Below, one piece after another: positions 32,838 through 41,909 of a stretch of 64,000 nucleotides of DNA. The notes under the pieces were generated by a model that was given only the letters and a program-made list of their open reading frames with translations, did no database searches and was not told where the DNA came from. Every line of letters begins with the position of its first letter. Positions within the stretch are counted from its first letter, which is position 1. Source of the DNA: Rubrivirga marina (lineage in GTDB: Bacteria; Bacteroidota; Rhodothermia; Rhodothermales; Rubricoccaceae); assembly GCF_002283365.1 (NCBI RefSeq), contig NZ_MQWD01000001.1:3195749-3259748 (forward strand), read 5' to 3'. The position numbers were made by a program, and so were the translations under genes.

Positions 32838-35800
32838 ATGCCCGAGTTCTGCCACCTCCACTGTCACACGCAGTACTCGCTCCTCGACGGCGCCGCCCGC
32901 ATCGACAAGCTCATCGGCCGCGCGGCGGAGCTCGGGCACCCGGCCGTCGCCATCACGGACCACGGGAATCTGTACGGCGTCCCGGAGTTCTACACGAAGG
33001 CGCAGCGGGCCGGCGTCCAGCCCATCGTCGGCTGCGAGTTCTACGTCACGCCGACCGGGATGGACGACAAGTCCGACCGGACGCGGTACCACCAGGTGCT
33101 GCTGGCGAAAAACCTCGGGGGCTACAAGAACCTCATCAAGCTCTCGTCGCTGAGCTACACCGACGGCTACTACTACAAGCCGCGGATCGATCGCGACACG
33201 CTGCGGGCCCACTCGGCCGGCCTCGTCGCCACGACGTGCTGTCTACAGGGCGAGGTCCTGCAGACGATCCTCAAGAAGAGCGAGGCGGAGGCCCGGAAGG
33301 TGTTCGAGGAGTACCTCGACATCTTCGGCGACGACTACTACATCGAGGTCCAGGACCACGCGATCCCGGAGCAGCGGACGTGCAACGCCGTGCTGATGCG
33401 GTGGGCCGAGGAGTACGACGTGACGGTCGTCGCCACGAACGACGTTCACTACGTGGCGCAGGCCGACGCCGAGGCGCAGGACGTGCTCCTCTGCCTCCAG
33501 ACCGGCAAGGACCTCCACGACCCGAACCGGATGCGGTTCGAGAACGACCAGTTCTTCCTCAAGTCGGCCGACGAGATGCGGACGGCGTTTGGGGCGGGGC
33601 TCCAGCAGGGCGTCTTTTCGAGCGCCGCGGCCGTCGACGCCGCGCTCGACGCGAGCCGCGAGATCGCCGACAAGTGCAAGCTGGAGCTGCCGATGGGCGA
33701 ACTCCTCATGCCCCACTTCCCGATCCCGGCGGCGTTCAACAACGACACGGGCGCCTACCTCCGGCACCTGACGTACGAGGGCGCCAAGCGGCGGTGGCCG
33801 GAGATCACGGAGGAGATCCGCGAGCGGCTGGATCTGGAGCTCGGCGTGATCAACTCGATGGGGTTCGACGGGTACTTCCTCATCGTGCAGGACTTTACGA
33901 CGGCCGCCCGCGACCTCGGCGTGAGCGTGGGGCCGGGGCGTGGGTCGGCGGCGGGGTCGGCGGTGGCGTACTGCCTCGGGATCACGAACATCGACCCGCT
34001 CCACTACGACCTCCTCTTCGAGCGTTTTCTGAACCCGGAGCGCGTGTCGATGCCGGACATCGACATCGACTTCGACGACCGCGGCCGGGGCAAGGTCATC
34101 GACTACGTCGTCGAGAAGTACGGGCGCGAGTCGGTCTGCCAAATCGTGACGTTCGGGACGATGGGCTCGAAGTCCGTCATCCGCGACGTCTCGCGCGTCC
34201 TCGGCGTGCCGCTGCCCGAGGCGGACCGGATCGCGAAGCTGATCCCGGACGGCGTCAAGGTGTCGCTCGACAGCGCCAAGAGCGAGGTCAAGGAGTTCGC
34301 CGAGCTGTACCAGCACCAGGACCCCCAGATCCGGAAGCTGATGCACTACGCGACGGTCCTCGAAGGGAGCGCGCGGCACACGGGCGTCCACGCGGCCGGC
34401 GTCATCATCGCGCCGGGCGACGTGAGCCAGTACGTGCCGGTGGCGATCCAGAAGGGCAAAGGCGGGGCCGGCGACGCGGTCGTGACGCAGTACGACGGGA
34501 AGTACATCGAGGACTTCGGTCTGCTCAAGATGGACTTCCTGGGGCTGAAGACCCTCACCATCCTCGACGACGCGCTCGCGCTCATCCAGGAGAACCACGG
34601 CGTCGAGATCGACCTCGACCAGGTGCCGCTCGACGACCCCGACACCTACCGGCTGTTCCAGAAGGGCGACACGGTCGCCATCTTCCAGTTCGAGTCGTCG
34701 GGCATGCGGGAGTGGATGCGGAAGCTGAAGCCGACGTCGCTGGACGACCTCATCGCGATGAACGCGCTCTACCGGCCGGGGCCGATGGACCTCATCCCGA
34801 CCTACATCGACCGGAAGCACGGGCGCGAGCCGGTCGAGTACCCGCACGAAATGCTCCGCGGCATCCTGGAGCCGACCTACGGCATCCCGGTGTACCAGGA
34901 GCAGGTCATGCAGATGGCCCAGGTCATGGGCGGCTACACGCTCGGCGGCGCCGACCTCCTCCGACGGGCGATGGGCAAGAAGAAGCAGGAGGAGATGGAC
35001 AAGCAACGCGTGACGTTCGTCGACGGCGCGCGCGAGAAGGGCGTGCCGGAGGCGAAGGCCAACGAGGTCTTCGACATGATGGCCAAGTTCGCTGGGTACG
35101 GGTTCAACAAGTCCCACTCGGCGGCCTACTCGGTCGTGGCCTACCACACGGCCTACCTCAAGGCGCACTACCCGGCCGAGTTCATGGCGGCCGTGCTGAC
35201 GACGGAAATGGCGTCGTCGGACAAGCTGGCGATCGCGCTCGACGCCACGCGGGCGGCCGGCATCGAGATCCTGCCCCCATGCGTGAACCGCTCGTCGGCC
35301 CACTTCACCGTCGAGCACGGGCGGGTCCGGTTCGGGCTGGCGGCCATCAAGGGGGTCGGGCAGGGGGCCATCGAGGCCATCGTCGAGGCGCGCGACACGC
35401 ACGGCGGGGCGTTCGACGACCTGTTCCACCTCGCCAAGGACCTCGACCTCCGGACGGTCGGCAAGAAGACGCTGGAGGCGCTCGCCTCGGCCGGCGCGTT
35501 CGACTGCTTCGAGGGCCACCGCCGGCAGTTCGTCGACGCCGTCGACCTCGCGTGGAGCTACGCGCAGAAGCACCAGGCCGACAAGGCGGCGGGCCAGTTC
35601 TCGATGTTCGGCGGGGCCGAGCAGGCGGGGTCGTCGTTCGTCCCGGCCCTCCCCCACGCCGAGCCGTGGACGAAGGGCGAGACGCTCCGCTACGAGCGCG
35701 ACCTCATGGGGTTCTACGTCTCGGGCCACCCGCTCGACGACTTCGCCGCCGAGGCCCGCGCCTTCGCCTCCGTCCGCCTCGGCGACACGGAGCACGTGAT

Positions 35801-36314
35801 GCACGAGAGCGACCAGACGGCCATCGGCATCGTGACGGAGGTCACGCGGCGGACGACCAAGAGCGGCCGGCCCATCGCGTTCGTGACGATCGAGGACACG
35901 ACGGGCCAGGCGGAGGTTGTGCTGTTCGCGCAGGTCCTGGAGCGGTGCGGGCACATGCTCCGGGTGGACGAGGTGATGATGGTCAAGGGCAAGGCGGAGA
36001 CCTCGCGCGGCGACCTCAAGCTGGTGGCGAAGGACGTCCTCCCGATGTGGCGCGTCCGCGAGCAGCTGGTCAAGGCGGTCACACTGCGGATCGACGTGGA
36101 CGAGGCGACCGAGGCGGACGTGGCCGCGCTCGCCGACCTCTGCCGCCAGCACCCGGGCGCGTGCAAGGTCTACTTCGAGGTGACGAGCCGGGCGATCCCC
36201 CGGCCGGTGCGCCTCCACGCGCGGACGGCGGTGGTGGATCTGACGCCGGACCTGATGAAGGGGCTGAGCCGAAGGTTTGGCGCCGACTCGCTCATTCTGG
36301 AAAGCGAGGCCTAG
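32838..36314 (+). CDS. dnaE: DNA polymerase III subunit alpha
   Basis: A 1158-aa replicative polymerase, close to the 1160 aa of E. coli DnaE. The N-terminal PHP domain starts FCHLHCHTQYSLLDGAARID. The palm carries GVSVGPGRGSAAGSAVAYCL and the catalytic PDIDIDFDDRGRGKVIDYV. The fingers include RRAMGKKKQEEMDKQR. A helix-hairpin-helix part follows, then an OB fold (TAIGIVTEVTRRTTKSGRPI) near residue 1000. QFSMF at 920-924 sits exactly where E. coli DnaE has its beta-clamp-binding peptide. ATG 32838 (MPEFCHLHCHTQ) was chosen; the open frame back to 32505 is spacer. Confidence 0.97.
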   Translation: MPEFCHLHCHTQYSLLDGAARIDKLIGRAAELGHPAVAITDHGNLYGVPEFYTKAQRAGVQPIVGCEFYVTPTGMDDKSDRTRYHQVLLAKNLGGYKNLIKLSSLSYTDGYYYKPRIDRDTLRAHSAGLVATTCCLQGEVLQTILKKSEAEARKVFEEYLDIFGDDYYIEVQDHAIPEQRTCNAVLMRWAEEYDVTVVATNDVHYVAQADAEAQDVLLCLQTGKDLHDPNRMRFENDQFFLKSADEMRTAFGAGLQQGVFSSAAAVDAALDASREIADKCKLELPMGELLMPHFPIPAAFNNDTGAYLRHLTYEGAKRRWPEITEEIRERLDLELGVINSMGFDGYFLIVQDFTTAARDLGVSVGPGRGSAAGSAVAYCLGITNIDPLHYDLLFERFLNPERVSMPDIDIDFDDRGRGKVIDYVVEKYGRESVCQIVTFGTMGSKSVIRDVSRVLGVPLPEADRIAKLIPDGVKVSLDSAKSEVKEFAELYQHQDPQIRKLMHYATVLEGSARHTGVHAAGVIIAPGDVSQYVPVAIQKGKGGAGDAVVTQYDGKYIEDFGLLKMDFLGLKTLTILDDALALIQENHGVEIDLDQVPLDDPDTYRLFQKGDTVAIFQFESSGMREWMRKLKPTSLDDLIAMNALYRPGPMDLIPTYIDRKHGREPVEYPHEMLRGILEPTYGIPVYQEQVMQMAQVMGGYTLGGADLLRRAMGKKKQEEMDKQRVTFVDGAREKGVPEAKANEVFDMMAKFAGYGFNKSHSAAYSVVAYHTAYLKAHYPAEFMAAVLTTEMASSDKLAIALDATRAAGIEILPPCVNRSSAHFTVEHGRVRFGLAAIKGVGQGAIEAIVEARDTHGGAFDDLFHLAKDLDLRTVGKKTLEALASAGAFDCFEGHRRQFVDAVDLAWSYAQKHQADKAAGQFSMFGGAEQAGSSFVPALPHAEPWTKGETLRYERDLMGFYVSGHPLDDFAAEARAFASVRLGDTEHVMHESDQTAIGIVTEVTRRTTKSGRPIAFVTIEDTTGQAEVVLFAQVLERCGHMLRVDEVMMVKGKAETSRGDLKLVAKDVLPMWRVREQLVKAVTLRIDVDEATEADVAALADLCRQHPGACKVYFEVTSRAIPRPVRLHARTAVVDLTPDLMKGLSRRFGADSLILESEA

Positions 36315-36324
36315 CCGACTCCGC

Positions 36325-36350
36325 CCGCCTCGGCGGCACCACCGAGGCGG
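36325..36350. terminator. Palindromic hairpin after dnaE
   Basis: CCGCCTCGG (36325-36333) and CCGAGGCGG (36342-36350) form a perfect 9-bp stem with an 8-nt loop, beginning 11 bp after the dnaE stop. There is no T-tract. It is a gene-end member of the dispersed palindrome family. Confidence 0.55.
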
Positions 36351-36408
36351 ACGAGGTGACCGCGCGCACCGATCTTCTGTAGACACCCTTCCTCCGTCTT
36401 AACTCTCG

Positions 36409-37380
36409 ATGGCCCCGACCGAACCCCTCGTCACCGACCTCTACACCGCCGACCCCCGTGCCCACGTGTTCGACGGGCGGATCTACGTCTACCCCTCGCA
36501 CGACATCGACGCCGGCATCCCCGAGAACGACTTCGGCGACCACTTCGCGATGGAGGACTACCACGTCTTCTCGATGGACCGCGTCGGCGGCGAGGTCGTC
36601 GACCATGGCGTGGCGCTCCACCTGAAGGACGTCCCGTGGGCCGAGCGCCAGCTCTGGTCCGGCGACGCGGCCGAGAAGGACGGCCGGTACTACCTCTACT
36701 TCCCGGCCAAAGACAAAGACGGCGTCTTCCGCATCGGCGTCGCCGTGAGCGACGACCCCGGCGGCCCGTTCACGCCGCAGCCGGAGCCCATGGAGGGCAG
36801 CTTCTCCATCGACCAGAGCACGTTCCGAGACGACGACGGGACGCACTACCTCTACTGGGGCGGCATCTGGGGCGGCCAGCTCCAGCGCTGGACCACAGGC
36901 TCGTACGACCCCGACGCCCCCGAAGAACGCGACGAGGACGTCCCCGCGATTGGCCCGCGCGTGGCCCGGCTGAGCGACGACATGCTCCAGTTTGGCGAGG
37001 CGCCCCGCGAGATCCAGATCCTCGACGAGAACGGCGACCCGATCCTCCAGACCGACCACGAGCGTCGCTTTTTCGAGGCCTGCTGGATGCACAAGCACGA
37101 GGGCACGTACTACCTCTCGTACTCGACCGGCGACACGCACCTCATCGTCTACGCCACCGGCGACAACCCGTACGGCCCGTTCACCTACCAGGGCGTCGTC
37201 CTTACCCCCGTCCTCGGCTGGACGACGCACCACTCGATTGTCGAGCACGAGGGCCAGTGGTACCTGTTCTACCACGACTCGTCGCTGTCGGGTGGGAGGA
37301 CGCATCTTCGCAGCATGAAGGTGGCCGAGCTCACGCACCGCCCCGACGGCTCCATCGAGACGATCCCGGGCGACCGATAG
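36409..37380 (+). CDS. Glycoside hydrolase family 43 protein
   Basis: A 323-aa five-bladed beta-propeller glycosidase of family 43 (arabinosidases and xylosidases). The catalytic base aspartate is in LYTADPRAHVFDGRIYVYPS, the pKa-tuning aspartate in SFSIDQSTFRDDDGTHYLYW and the general acid glutamate in RFFEACWMHKHEGTYYLSYS. The closing TTHHSIVEHEGQWYLFYHD is typical. There is no signal peptide, so it should act in the cytoplasm on imported arabino- or xylo-oligosaccharides. It stands alone; no transporter or other sugar gene is adjacent. Confidence 0.92.
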   Translation: MAPTEPLVTDLYTADPRAHVFDGRIYVYPSHDIDAGIPENDFGDHFAMEDYHVFSMDRVGGEVVDHGVALHLKDVPWAERQLWSGDAAEKDGRYYLYFPAKDKDGVFRIGVAVSDDPGGPFTPQPEPMEGSFSIDQSTFRDDDGTHYLYWGGIWGGQLQRWTTGSYDPDAPEERDEDVPAIGPRVARLSDDMLQFGEAPREIQILDENGDPILQTDHERRFFEACWMHKHEGTYYLSYSTGDTHLIVYATGDNPYGPFTYQGVVLTPVLGWTTHHSIVEHEGQWYLFYHDSSLSGGRTHLRSMKVAELTHRPDGSIETIPGDR

Positions 37381-37406
37381 GGACCGGAGCCCGCCCCTCG
37401 ATCCGC

Positions 37407-37515
37407 GTCATCCTGAGCGGAGCGAAGGATCTCGGCTCCCGCGGACGAGCCCGAGCCGGCGCTGGCAACGGCCTGCAACGCCGAGTTGAGATCCTTCACT
37501 GCGTTCAGGATGACG
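37407..37515. repeat. REP-like element, GTCATCCTGAGC type (copy 2)
   Basis: The left arm GTCATCCTGAGCGGAGCGAA, continuing GGATCT (37407-37432), and the right arm GAGATCCTTCACTGCGTTCA, continuing GGATGACG (37488-37515), are inverted copies around a 55-bp centre. The centre has its own hairpin potential. It is the same element type as 32515-32636. Confidence 0.85.
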
Positions 37516-37539
37516 TGTGGGGCAGGATGACGTGTGGGG
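37506..37539 (+). repeat. 17-bp tandem duplication at the end of the REP-like element
   Basis: CAGGATGACGTGTGGGG occurs twice in direct succession (37506-37522 and 37523-37539). The first copy includes the outer end of the REP-like element. It looks like a slippage or insertion-site duplication. Confidence 0.85.
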
Positions 37540-37626
37540 ACGACGGGGGCGACCGGACACCCGCTCGCCGGCTCCCCCCGAACTCGCACCGAGGCGGGCG
37601 GTTGGAGGGGCCCCTCCCCCACCGCC

Positions 37627-38937
37627 ATGTCCCGCCATGTCCTCCGCCTCGGTGCGGCGCTCGGCCTGCTCGCCGTCGCCGGGTGCGGCGACACGGCCCG
37701 CCTGAGCGTCGCCGCCGGCACCGGCCCCGACCCGACGCTCCCCCCTCCGACCTCGTCGCTCATTCCGACCGTCGGCATCGCCGACGCCGAGCCGTGGCCC
37801 GACGGGCGCCAGCCGACGCCCGCGCCGGGCCTGGCCGTGAACGCCTTCGCGTCGGGGTTCGAGCACCCGCGCTGGCTGCACGTCCTGCCCAATGGCGACG
37901 TGCTCGTGGCCGAGTCGAACGCCCCGCCGAAGGCCGGCACGAACGGGTTCGTCGGCCGCATCCGGCGCCACTTCATGAAGAAGGCCGGCTCGGCCGGCCC
38001 GAGCGCCGACCGGATCTCCCTCGTCCGCGACACCGACGGCGACGGCGTCGCCGACGTCCGCTCCGCCCTCCTCGACGGCCTCGCGTCGCCGTTCGGGATG
38101 GCGCTCGTCGACGGCCAGCTCTACGTCGCCAATAGCGCGTCGCTCGTCCGCTTCCCCTACGCGGAGGGCGACACCGCAATCACGGCGCCGGCCGACACCG
38201 TCGCGCACTTCCCGGCCGGGACGTACAACCAACATTGGACGCGGAGCCTCCTCGCCTCCCCCGACGGGAAGACGCTCTGGGTCGGCGTCGGCTCGGCGAG
38301 CAACGTCGGCGAGCACGGGCTGGACGAGGAGGTCGGCCGCGCGGCGATCTGGGCGATCGACGTGGCGACGGGCGACACGAGCCTCTACGCGACCGGCCTC
38401 CGCAACCCCGTCGGCCTCGCGGTCGAGCCCACGACGGGCGCGCTGTGGACGGCCGTCAACGAGCGCGACGAGCTGGGCAGCGACCTCGTCCCCGACTACA
38501 TGACGGCGGTGCGCGAGGGCGCCTTCTATGGCTGGCCGTGGAGCTACTTCGGCGACCACGTCGACACGCGCGTCGAGCCCCGCCGTCCCGACCTCGTGGG
38601 CCAGGCCGTCGTGCCCGACTACGCACTCGGCCCGCACACGGCGTCGCTCGGCCTCGCGTGGGTCGAGGCGGGCCAGGTCGCCCCCGAGGCGGGCATGGTC
38701 GTCGGCCAGCACGGCTCGTGGAATCGGCGGCCGAAGAGCGGCTACAAGGTCGTGTTCGTGCCGTTCGCCGACGGCGAGCCCGCCGGCCCGCCGCGCGACG
38801 TCCTGACCGGCTTCCTCTCGGCGGACGAGGACGAGGCGTACGGCCGCCCCGTCGGCGTCGTGGTCGCGGCCGACGGATCGCTCCTCGTGGCCGACGACGT
38901 CGGCGACGTGATCTGGCGCGTGTCGCGCGCCGAGTAG
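37627..38937 (+). CDS. PQQ-dependent sugar (sorbosone) dehydrogenase-like lipoprotein
   Basis: A 436-aa beta-propeller protein with an N-terminal lipobox (LLAVAGC after [13 protein letters not shown]). Features of the sorbosone/glucose dehydrogenase family: [31 protein letters not shown] (a calcium-loop-like repeat), [34 protein letters not shown] and the late [18 protein letters not shown]. The family oxidises aldoses or sorbosone in the periplasm, usually passing electrons to a quinone or cytochrome. PQQ-synthesis genes are not in the window, so cofactor supply is unknown. Confidence 0.85.
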   Translation: MSRHVLRLGAALGLLAVAGCGDTARLSVAAGTGPDPTLPPPTSSLIPTVGIADAEPWPDGRQPTPAPGLAVNAFASGFEHPRWLHVLPNGDVLVAESNAPPKAGTNGFVGRIRRHFMKKAGSAGPSADRISLVRDTDGDGVADVRSALLDGLASPFGMALVDGQLYVANSASLVRFPYAEGDTAITAPADTVAHFPAGTYNQHWTRSLLASPDGKTLWVGVGSASNVGEHGLDEEVGRAAIWAIDVATGDTSLYATGLRNPVGLAVEPTTGALWTAVNERDELGSDLVPDYMTAVREGAFYGWPWSYFGDHVDTRVEPRRPDLVGQAVVPDYALGPHTASLGLAWVEAGQVAPEAGMVVGQHGSWNRRPKSGYKVVFVPFADGEPAGPPRDVLTGFLSADEDEAYGRPVGVVVAADGSLLVADDVGDVIWRVSRAE

Positions 38938-39045
38938 GCCGAGGAGTCAGGCGCTCCGGCACGGAATTCCCCCTTGCGGCCGGCCGGTCCATCCCCTACT
39001 CTTGAAGCGCTTCGCCCCGCCGGCGTCGACCGCCGGTGGATCGCC

Positions 39046-39651
39046 ATGACGCACCGCTCTCTGGCTCTGCTCGGCGTCTCGACCGCCCTCGCCCTCGGGT
39101 GCGCCTCGACGTCGCCGAACGTCGTCCCGGCCTTCACCTTCGACCTCGACGGGCACAGATACGGCATCGCCCTGGCCGAATCCGGCGCCGAGCGCGCCAA
39201 CGACCTCGTCCTGCTGGAGGACGGGCGCCTGCGGCTTCGCGTCCGGGACCGCGACCAGGACGGCCGCCTCGACACGCTTTTGGTCGGAGCCATCCGGCTC
39301 GAGGAGGCGGACGCAATCTACGCCCACGGGATCGCCGAGGCCCGCGCCGCCGGCGCCTACAAGGAGCGGGAGCCGGCGCGGACGTTCTCCGTCCGCCACC
39401 TGTACCGCACGCTCGTCGTGTGGTCCGTGGCCTCGGGCGGCTCGGACTGGGAGAACCGGTTCGTGGTGTACGAGAATGCTCGCCGCGGACCCGTCGCCTC
39501 CGACGTCGACTCCGACGGGACGCTGGACGATCATCCGGAGCTCCAGGACGACTACGTCCGCGCGCTCGAAGCCGCCCGCCGGGAAGGCCGTATCGAGACG
39601 CTCGAGGACCGGGTCCGGATCTCGCTCTTGGAGGAGCGACCGCGCCGGTAA
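39046..39651 (+). CDS. Hypothetical lipoprotein
   Basis: A 201-aa protein with signal and lipobox (MTHRSLALLGVSTALALGCA). The mature part has alternating beta-like segments (VVPAFTFDLDGHRYGIALAE, LLEDGRLRLRVRDRDQDGRL) and an Asp-rich turn DSDGTLDDHPEL that could bind calcium. I recognise no family. ATG 39046 is preceded by 108 bp of spacer after the dehydrogenase gene. It may be a lineage-specific envelope protein. Confidence 0.7.
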   Translation: MTHRSLALLGVSTALALGCASTSPNVVPAFTFDLDGHRYGIALAESGAERANDLVLLEDGRLRLRVRDRDQDGRLDTLLVGAIRLEEADAIYAHGIAEARAAGAYKEREPARTFSVRHLYRTLVVWSVASGGSDWENRFVVYENARRGPVASDVDSDGTLDDHPELQDDYVRALEAARREGRIETLEDRVRISLLEERPRR

Positions 39652-39719
39652 GCGCGGGCCGAGCGCGGTTTCGATCGGAGGGGTGTCCGTAAACTCCACG
39701 CGACACCCTCCCGGACTCC

Positions 39720-40598
39720 ATGCGTCTCGCCCTCGCCGCCCTCGCGCTCGTCCCCCTGGCGGCCGCCCCCGCCGCCCAACAGCAGCTCACCACGCCCCGC
39801 GTCAGCCCTCACGCCGAGGTGAGCCAGACGGTCGGCCTGACCGAGTTGCGGGTCGACTACCACCGCCCGGCCGTGAACGACCGGCGGATCTGGGGCGACC
39901 TCGTGCCCTACGGTGAGGTCTGGCGCGCGGGCGCCAACGAGAACACCGTCTTCGAGGCGTCGACCGACGTGATGGTCGAGGGCCAGACGCTCCCCGCTGG
40001 CCGCTACGGGTTCCACACAATCCCCGGCGAGGACGAGTGGACGATCATCTTTTCGACCATCTCCTCGGCCTGGGGGTCGTACTCCTACGACCCCGCCGAG
40101 GACACCCTCCGCGTGATGGTCACCCCGCGGGAGGGCCCGGCGACGGAGCGCCTGAGCTTCCGGTTCGACGCGCCGGACGAGACGTCCGCGACGCTGGTCC
40201 TGGCGTGGGACGACCTCGAAGTGCCGGTCCGCCTGACCGTCGACACGCCCGCCGTGGTGCTGGCGAACATGGAGAGCGAGCTCCGCGGCGTCGCCGGGTT
40301 CTACTGGGAGGGCTGGGACCAGATCGCCCGCTACGCCCTCGACGCCGGCCGCCGTCCCGAGGCCGCCCTCGCCTGGGCCGAGCGGTCGCGAGAGATCCGG
40401 CCGACGTTCGGCAACACGATGACGATCGCGGCCGCCCTGGAGGCCCTCGGCCGCGCCGACGAGGCCGACGAGGCCCGCGCCGCCGCCTTCGGGCTGGCGA
40501 CCGAGGACGAGGTGCGCGCCTACGCCCGCGAGCGCCGCCGCGCCGGCCGTCCCGACGAGGCCGAGGCCGCGCTCGCTCGCCTCGACGAGATCCCGTAG
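39720..40598 (+). CDS. DUF2911-family secreted protein with a C-terminal helical repeat part
   Basis: A 292-aa protein. A signal peptide (MRLALAALALVPLAAAPAAQ) is followed by the DUF2911 signature blocks SPHAEVSQTVGLTELRVDYH, RPAVNDRRIWGDLVPYGEVW and RAGANENTVFEASTDV, then LPAGRYGFHTIPGEDEWTII. The last about 90 residues are Ala-rich helices like TPR repeats (RYALDAGRRPEAALAWAERS). The family is typical of Bacteroidota and its function is unknown. It is followed by a perfect 22-nt palindrome. Confidence 0.9.
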   Translation: MRLALAALALVPLAAAPAAQQQLTTPRVSPHAEVSQTVGLTELRVDYHRPAVNDRRIWGDLVPYGEVWRAGANENTVFEASTDVMVEGQTLPAGRYGFHTIPGEDEWTIIFSTISSAWGSYSYDPAEDTLRVMVTPREGPATERLSFRFDAPDETSATLVLAWDDLEVPVRLTVDTPAVVLANMESELRGVAGFYWEGWDQIARYALDAGRRPEAALAWAERSREIRPTFGNTMTIAAALEALGRADEADEARAAAFGLATEDEVRAYARERRRAGRPDEAEAALARLDEIP

Positions 40599-40613
40599 CC
40601 GGGTCCGGGTCGG

Positions 40614-40635
40614 CCCGCCTCGGCGCCGAGGCGGG
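40614..40635. repeat. Perfect 22-nt palindrome, identical to the copy at 10681-10702
   Basis: The same two 11-nt arms, CCCGCCTCGGC and GCCGAGGCGGG, occur 15 bp after the DUF2911 stop. Exact identity across 22 nt with a locus 30 kb away is beyond what GC bias alone should give and marks it as a defined element. Confidence 0.85.
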
Positions 40636-40732
40636 GCGGGCTGAGAGCGCCTGCGACCCCACCGTCCACTCCCTGTGACACGCGGCTGACACCGCCGCCC
40701 GTCATCTTGCCGCCGCACCTCCGCAGCCGGCG

Positions 40733-41329
40733 ATGACCCGCTCGCAGATCCCCGCCCTCCAGCGCGCCTTCGACACGTTCGAGGCGGCCCCCACGGACCG
40801 CCGCAACGCGCACCTCGCGGACTACTCGTTCCGCTTCGACGCCGACGCGCCCCGGCCGGCCGTCACGCGCCCCGACGGCCCCGGCGACTCGTGGACGCTG
40901 GCTCAGACGCTCCAGGAGATCCGGTTCCGCAACGCCCGGCTCGTCCGGACCACGCGCGGCCTCCGCGTCCGCCACGCGCACCGGATGCTCGAGCTGTCGG
41001 CGGCCGTCCGCCGCCACGCCGAGGCCGTGGATCTCTGGCTCGACCTCGACCAGCCGGCGCCCGCCCACGACTGGGACGACGAGGTCACGCTCCAGGCCGC
41101 GTGGCTCCGCGCCCGCCTCGCCTCGCCGCAGACCCCGCTCGTGCTCCGTCCCGGCGTCTCCATCACCGACTGGCCGACCTTCTCGGCGTCGGTGGAGGGC
41201 CGCCTCGTGGAGGGGCCAGACGCGCCCTGCGCCGACGGGCTCCGTCGCGACCTTCGCGACCTCTACGAGCGCTACGCCCAGACGGACGTGCGGCCGTTCG
41301 TCCGCCGCGCCGCGGCCAAGGCCGCGTGA
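40733..41329 (+). CDS. Hypothetical protein
   Basis: A 198-aa soluble protein starting MTRSQIPALQRAFDTFEAAP. It has no signal peptide and no motif I recognise. The centre is Arg/Leu-rich (ARLVRTTRGLRVRHAHRMLE) and two tryptophans frame an acidic block (DLWLDLDQPAPAHDWDDEV). Helical content looks high. It is followed by the TerB-like gene after 85 bp. A CATCTTGCCGCCG box lies about 25 nt before its ATG. Confidence 0.6.
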   Translation: MTRSQIPALQRAFDTFEAAPTDRRNAHLADYSFRFDADAPRPAVTRPDGPGDSWTLAQTLQEIRFRNARLVRTTRGLRVRHAHRMLELSAAVRRHAEAVDLWLDLDQPAPAHDWDDEVTLQAAWLRARLASPQTPLVLRPGVSITDWPTFSASVEGRLVEGPDAPCADGLRRDLRDLYERYAQTDVRPFVRRAAAKAA

Positions 41330-41381
41330 CATTCGGGGCGTCTCCTCACGGGGGCGCCCGGAGCGTGGCGCCAGTCGGCGG

Positions 41382-41389
41382 TAGTTTGG
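41382..41389 (+). promoter_or_regulatory. Putative -7 box TAGTTTGG upstream of the TerB-like gene
   Basis: TAGTTTGG (followed by CGG) lies 25 nt before the ATG at 41415 and is identical to the box upstream of secG. No clear -33 element is seen. Confidence 0.4.
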
Positions 41390-41414
41390 CGGCCCAATCT
41401 CCCTGGATCCCGCC

Positions 41415-41873
41415 ATGTCTGCCCTTCCGACACTCGACCTCCACGCGCTGCCCGAGAAGCAGCGGCTGATGTTTTACGGCGCCCTCTTCGCCATGTCCGC
41501 CGCCGACCGCGACATGGACGAGAGCGAGGACGACCGGATCTTCGAGTCCCTCGACCTCGGCGACCTCTCGGGCGACGCGCGCAAGCAGGTGTTCCAGCTC
41601 GCCATCCAGCCGCCCCCGCTCGAGCGCTGCCTCCTCCAGTTCAAGGACGAGGACCTCGAGCTCCGGCGGGCGCTGATGCTGAATCTCATCGACGTGGTCC
41701 TGGCCGACGGTCTGATCGAGCCGGCCGAGCACGTCGGGCTCCACGAGGCCCGCGAGGTGCTCAAGCTGGACCGCGACGACATGGCCCACCTCCACGACAT
41801 CGCGTTCTCGGCGCAGGGCGCCGACGTCCAGCGTCCCATCTGCCCCGCCCCGCTCTCGCAGGGCGACGCCTAG
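41415..41873 (+). CDS. TerB-like (tellurite-resistance TerB fold) protein
   Basis: A 152-aa all-helical protein. The pattern MFYGALFAMSAADRDMDESE followed by DLGDLSGDARKQVFQLAI, then RRALMLNLIDVVLADGLIEP, matches the TerB/DjlA-N fold. Two copies of the AD.....E metal-binding-like motif are visible (AADRDMDESED and LADGLIEPAE). TerB-type proteins are linked to metal or envelope stress, but the stand-alone forms are poorly known. No other ter gene is in the window, so tellurite resistance should not be assumed. Confidence 0.75.
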   Translation: MSALPTLDLHALPEKQRLMFYGALFAMSAADRDMDESEDDRIFESLDLGDLSGDARKQVFQLAIQPPPLERCLLQFKDEDLELRRALMLNLIDVVLADGLIEPAEHVGLHEAREVLKLDRDDMAHLHDIAFSAQGADVQRPICPAPLSQGDA

Positions 41874-41909
41874 CGGTCCCCGCTCGGCATCGCACTGGGG
41901 CGGACGGGC

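Noticed and set aside
33243-36386. 1047-aa open frame on the minus strand opposite dnaE
   Set aside because: It is antisense shadow of DNA polymerase III alpha, rich in His/Arg/Val with no recognisable domain.
37407-37539. CRISPR-like repeat or small insertion sequence near 37.4 kb
   Set aside because: There are only two inverted arms and one 17-bp tandem pair, with no regular spacers, transposase or terminal repeats of IS type. A REP-like element explains it.
41415-41873. A tellurite-resistance locus
   Set aside because: Only a stand-alone TerB-like fold is present. No TerC, TerD or other ter gene lies nearby, so resistance cannot be claimed.
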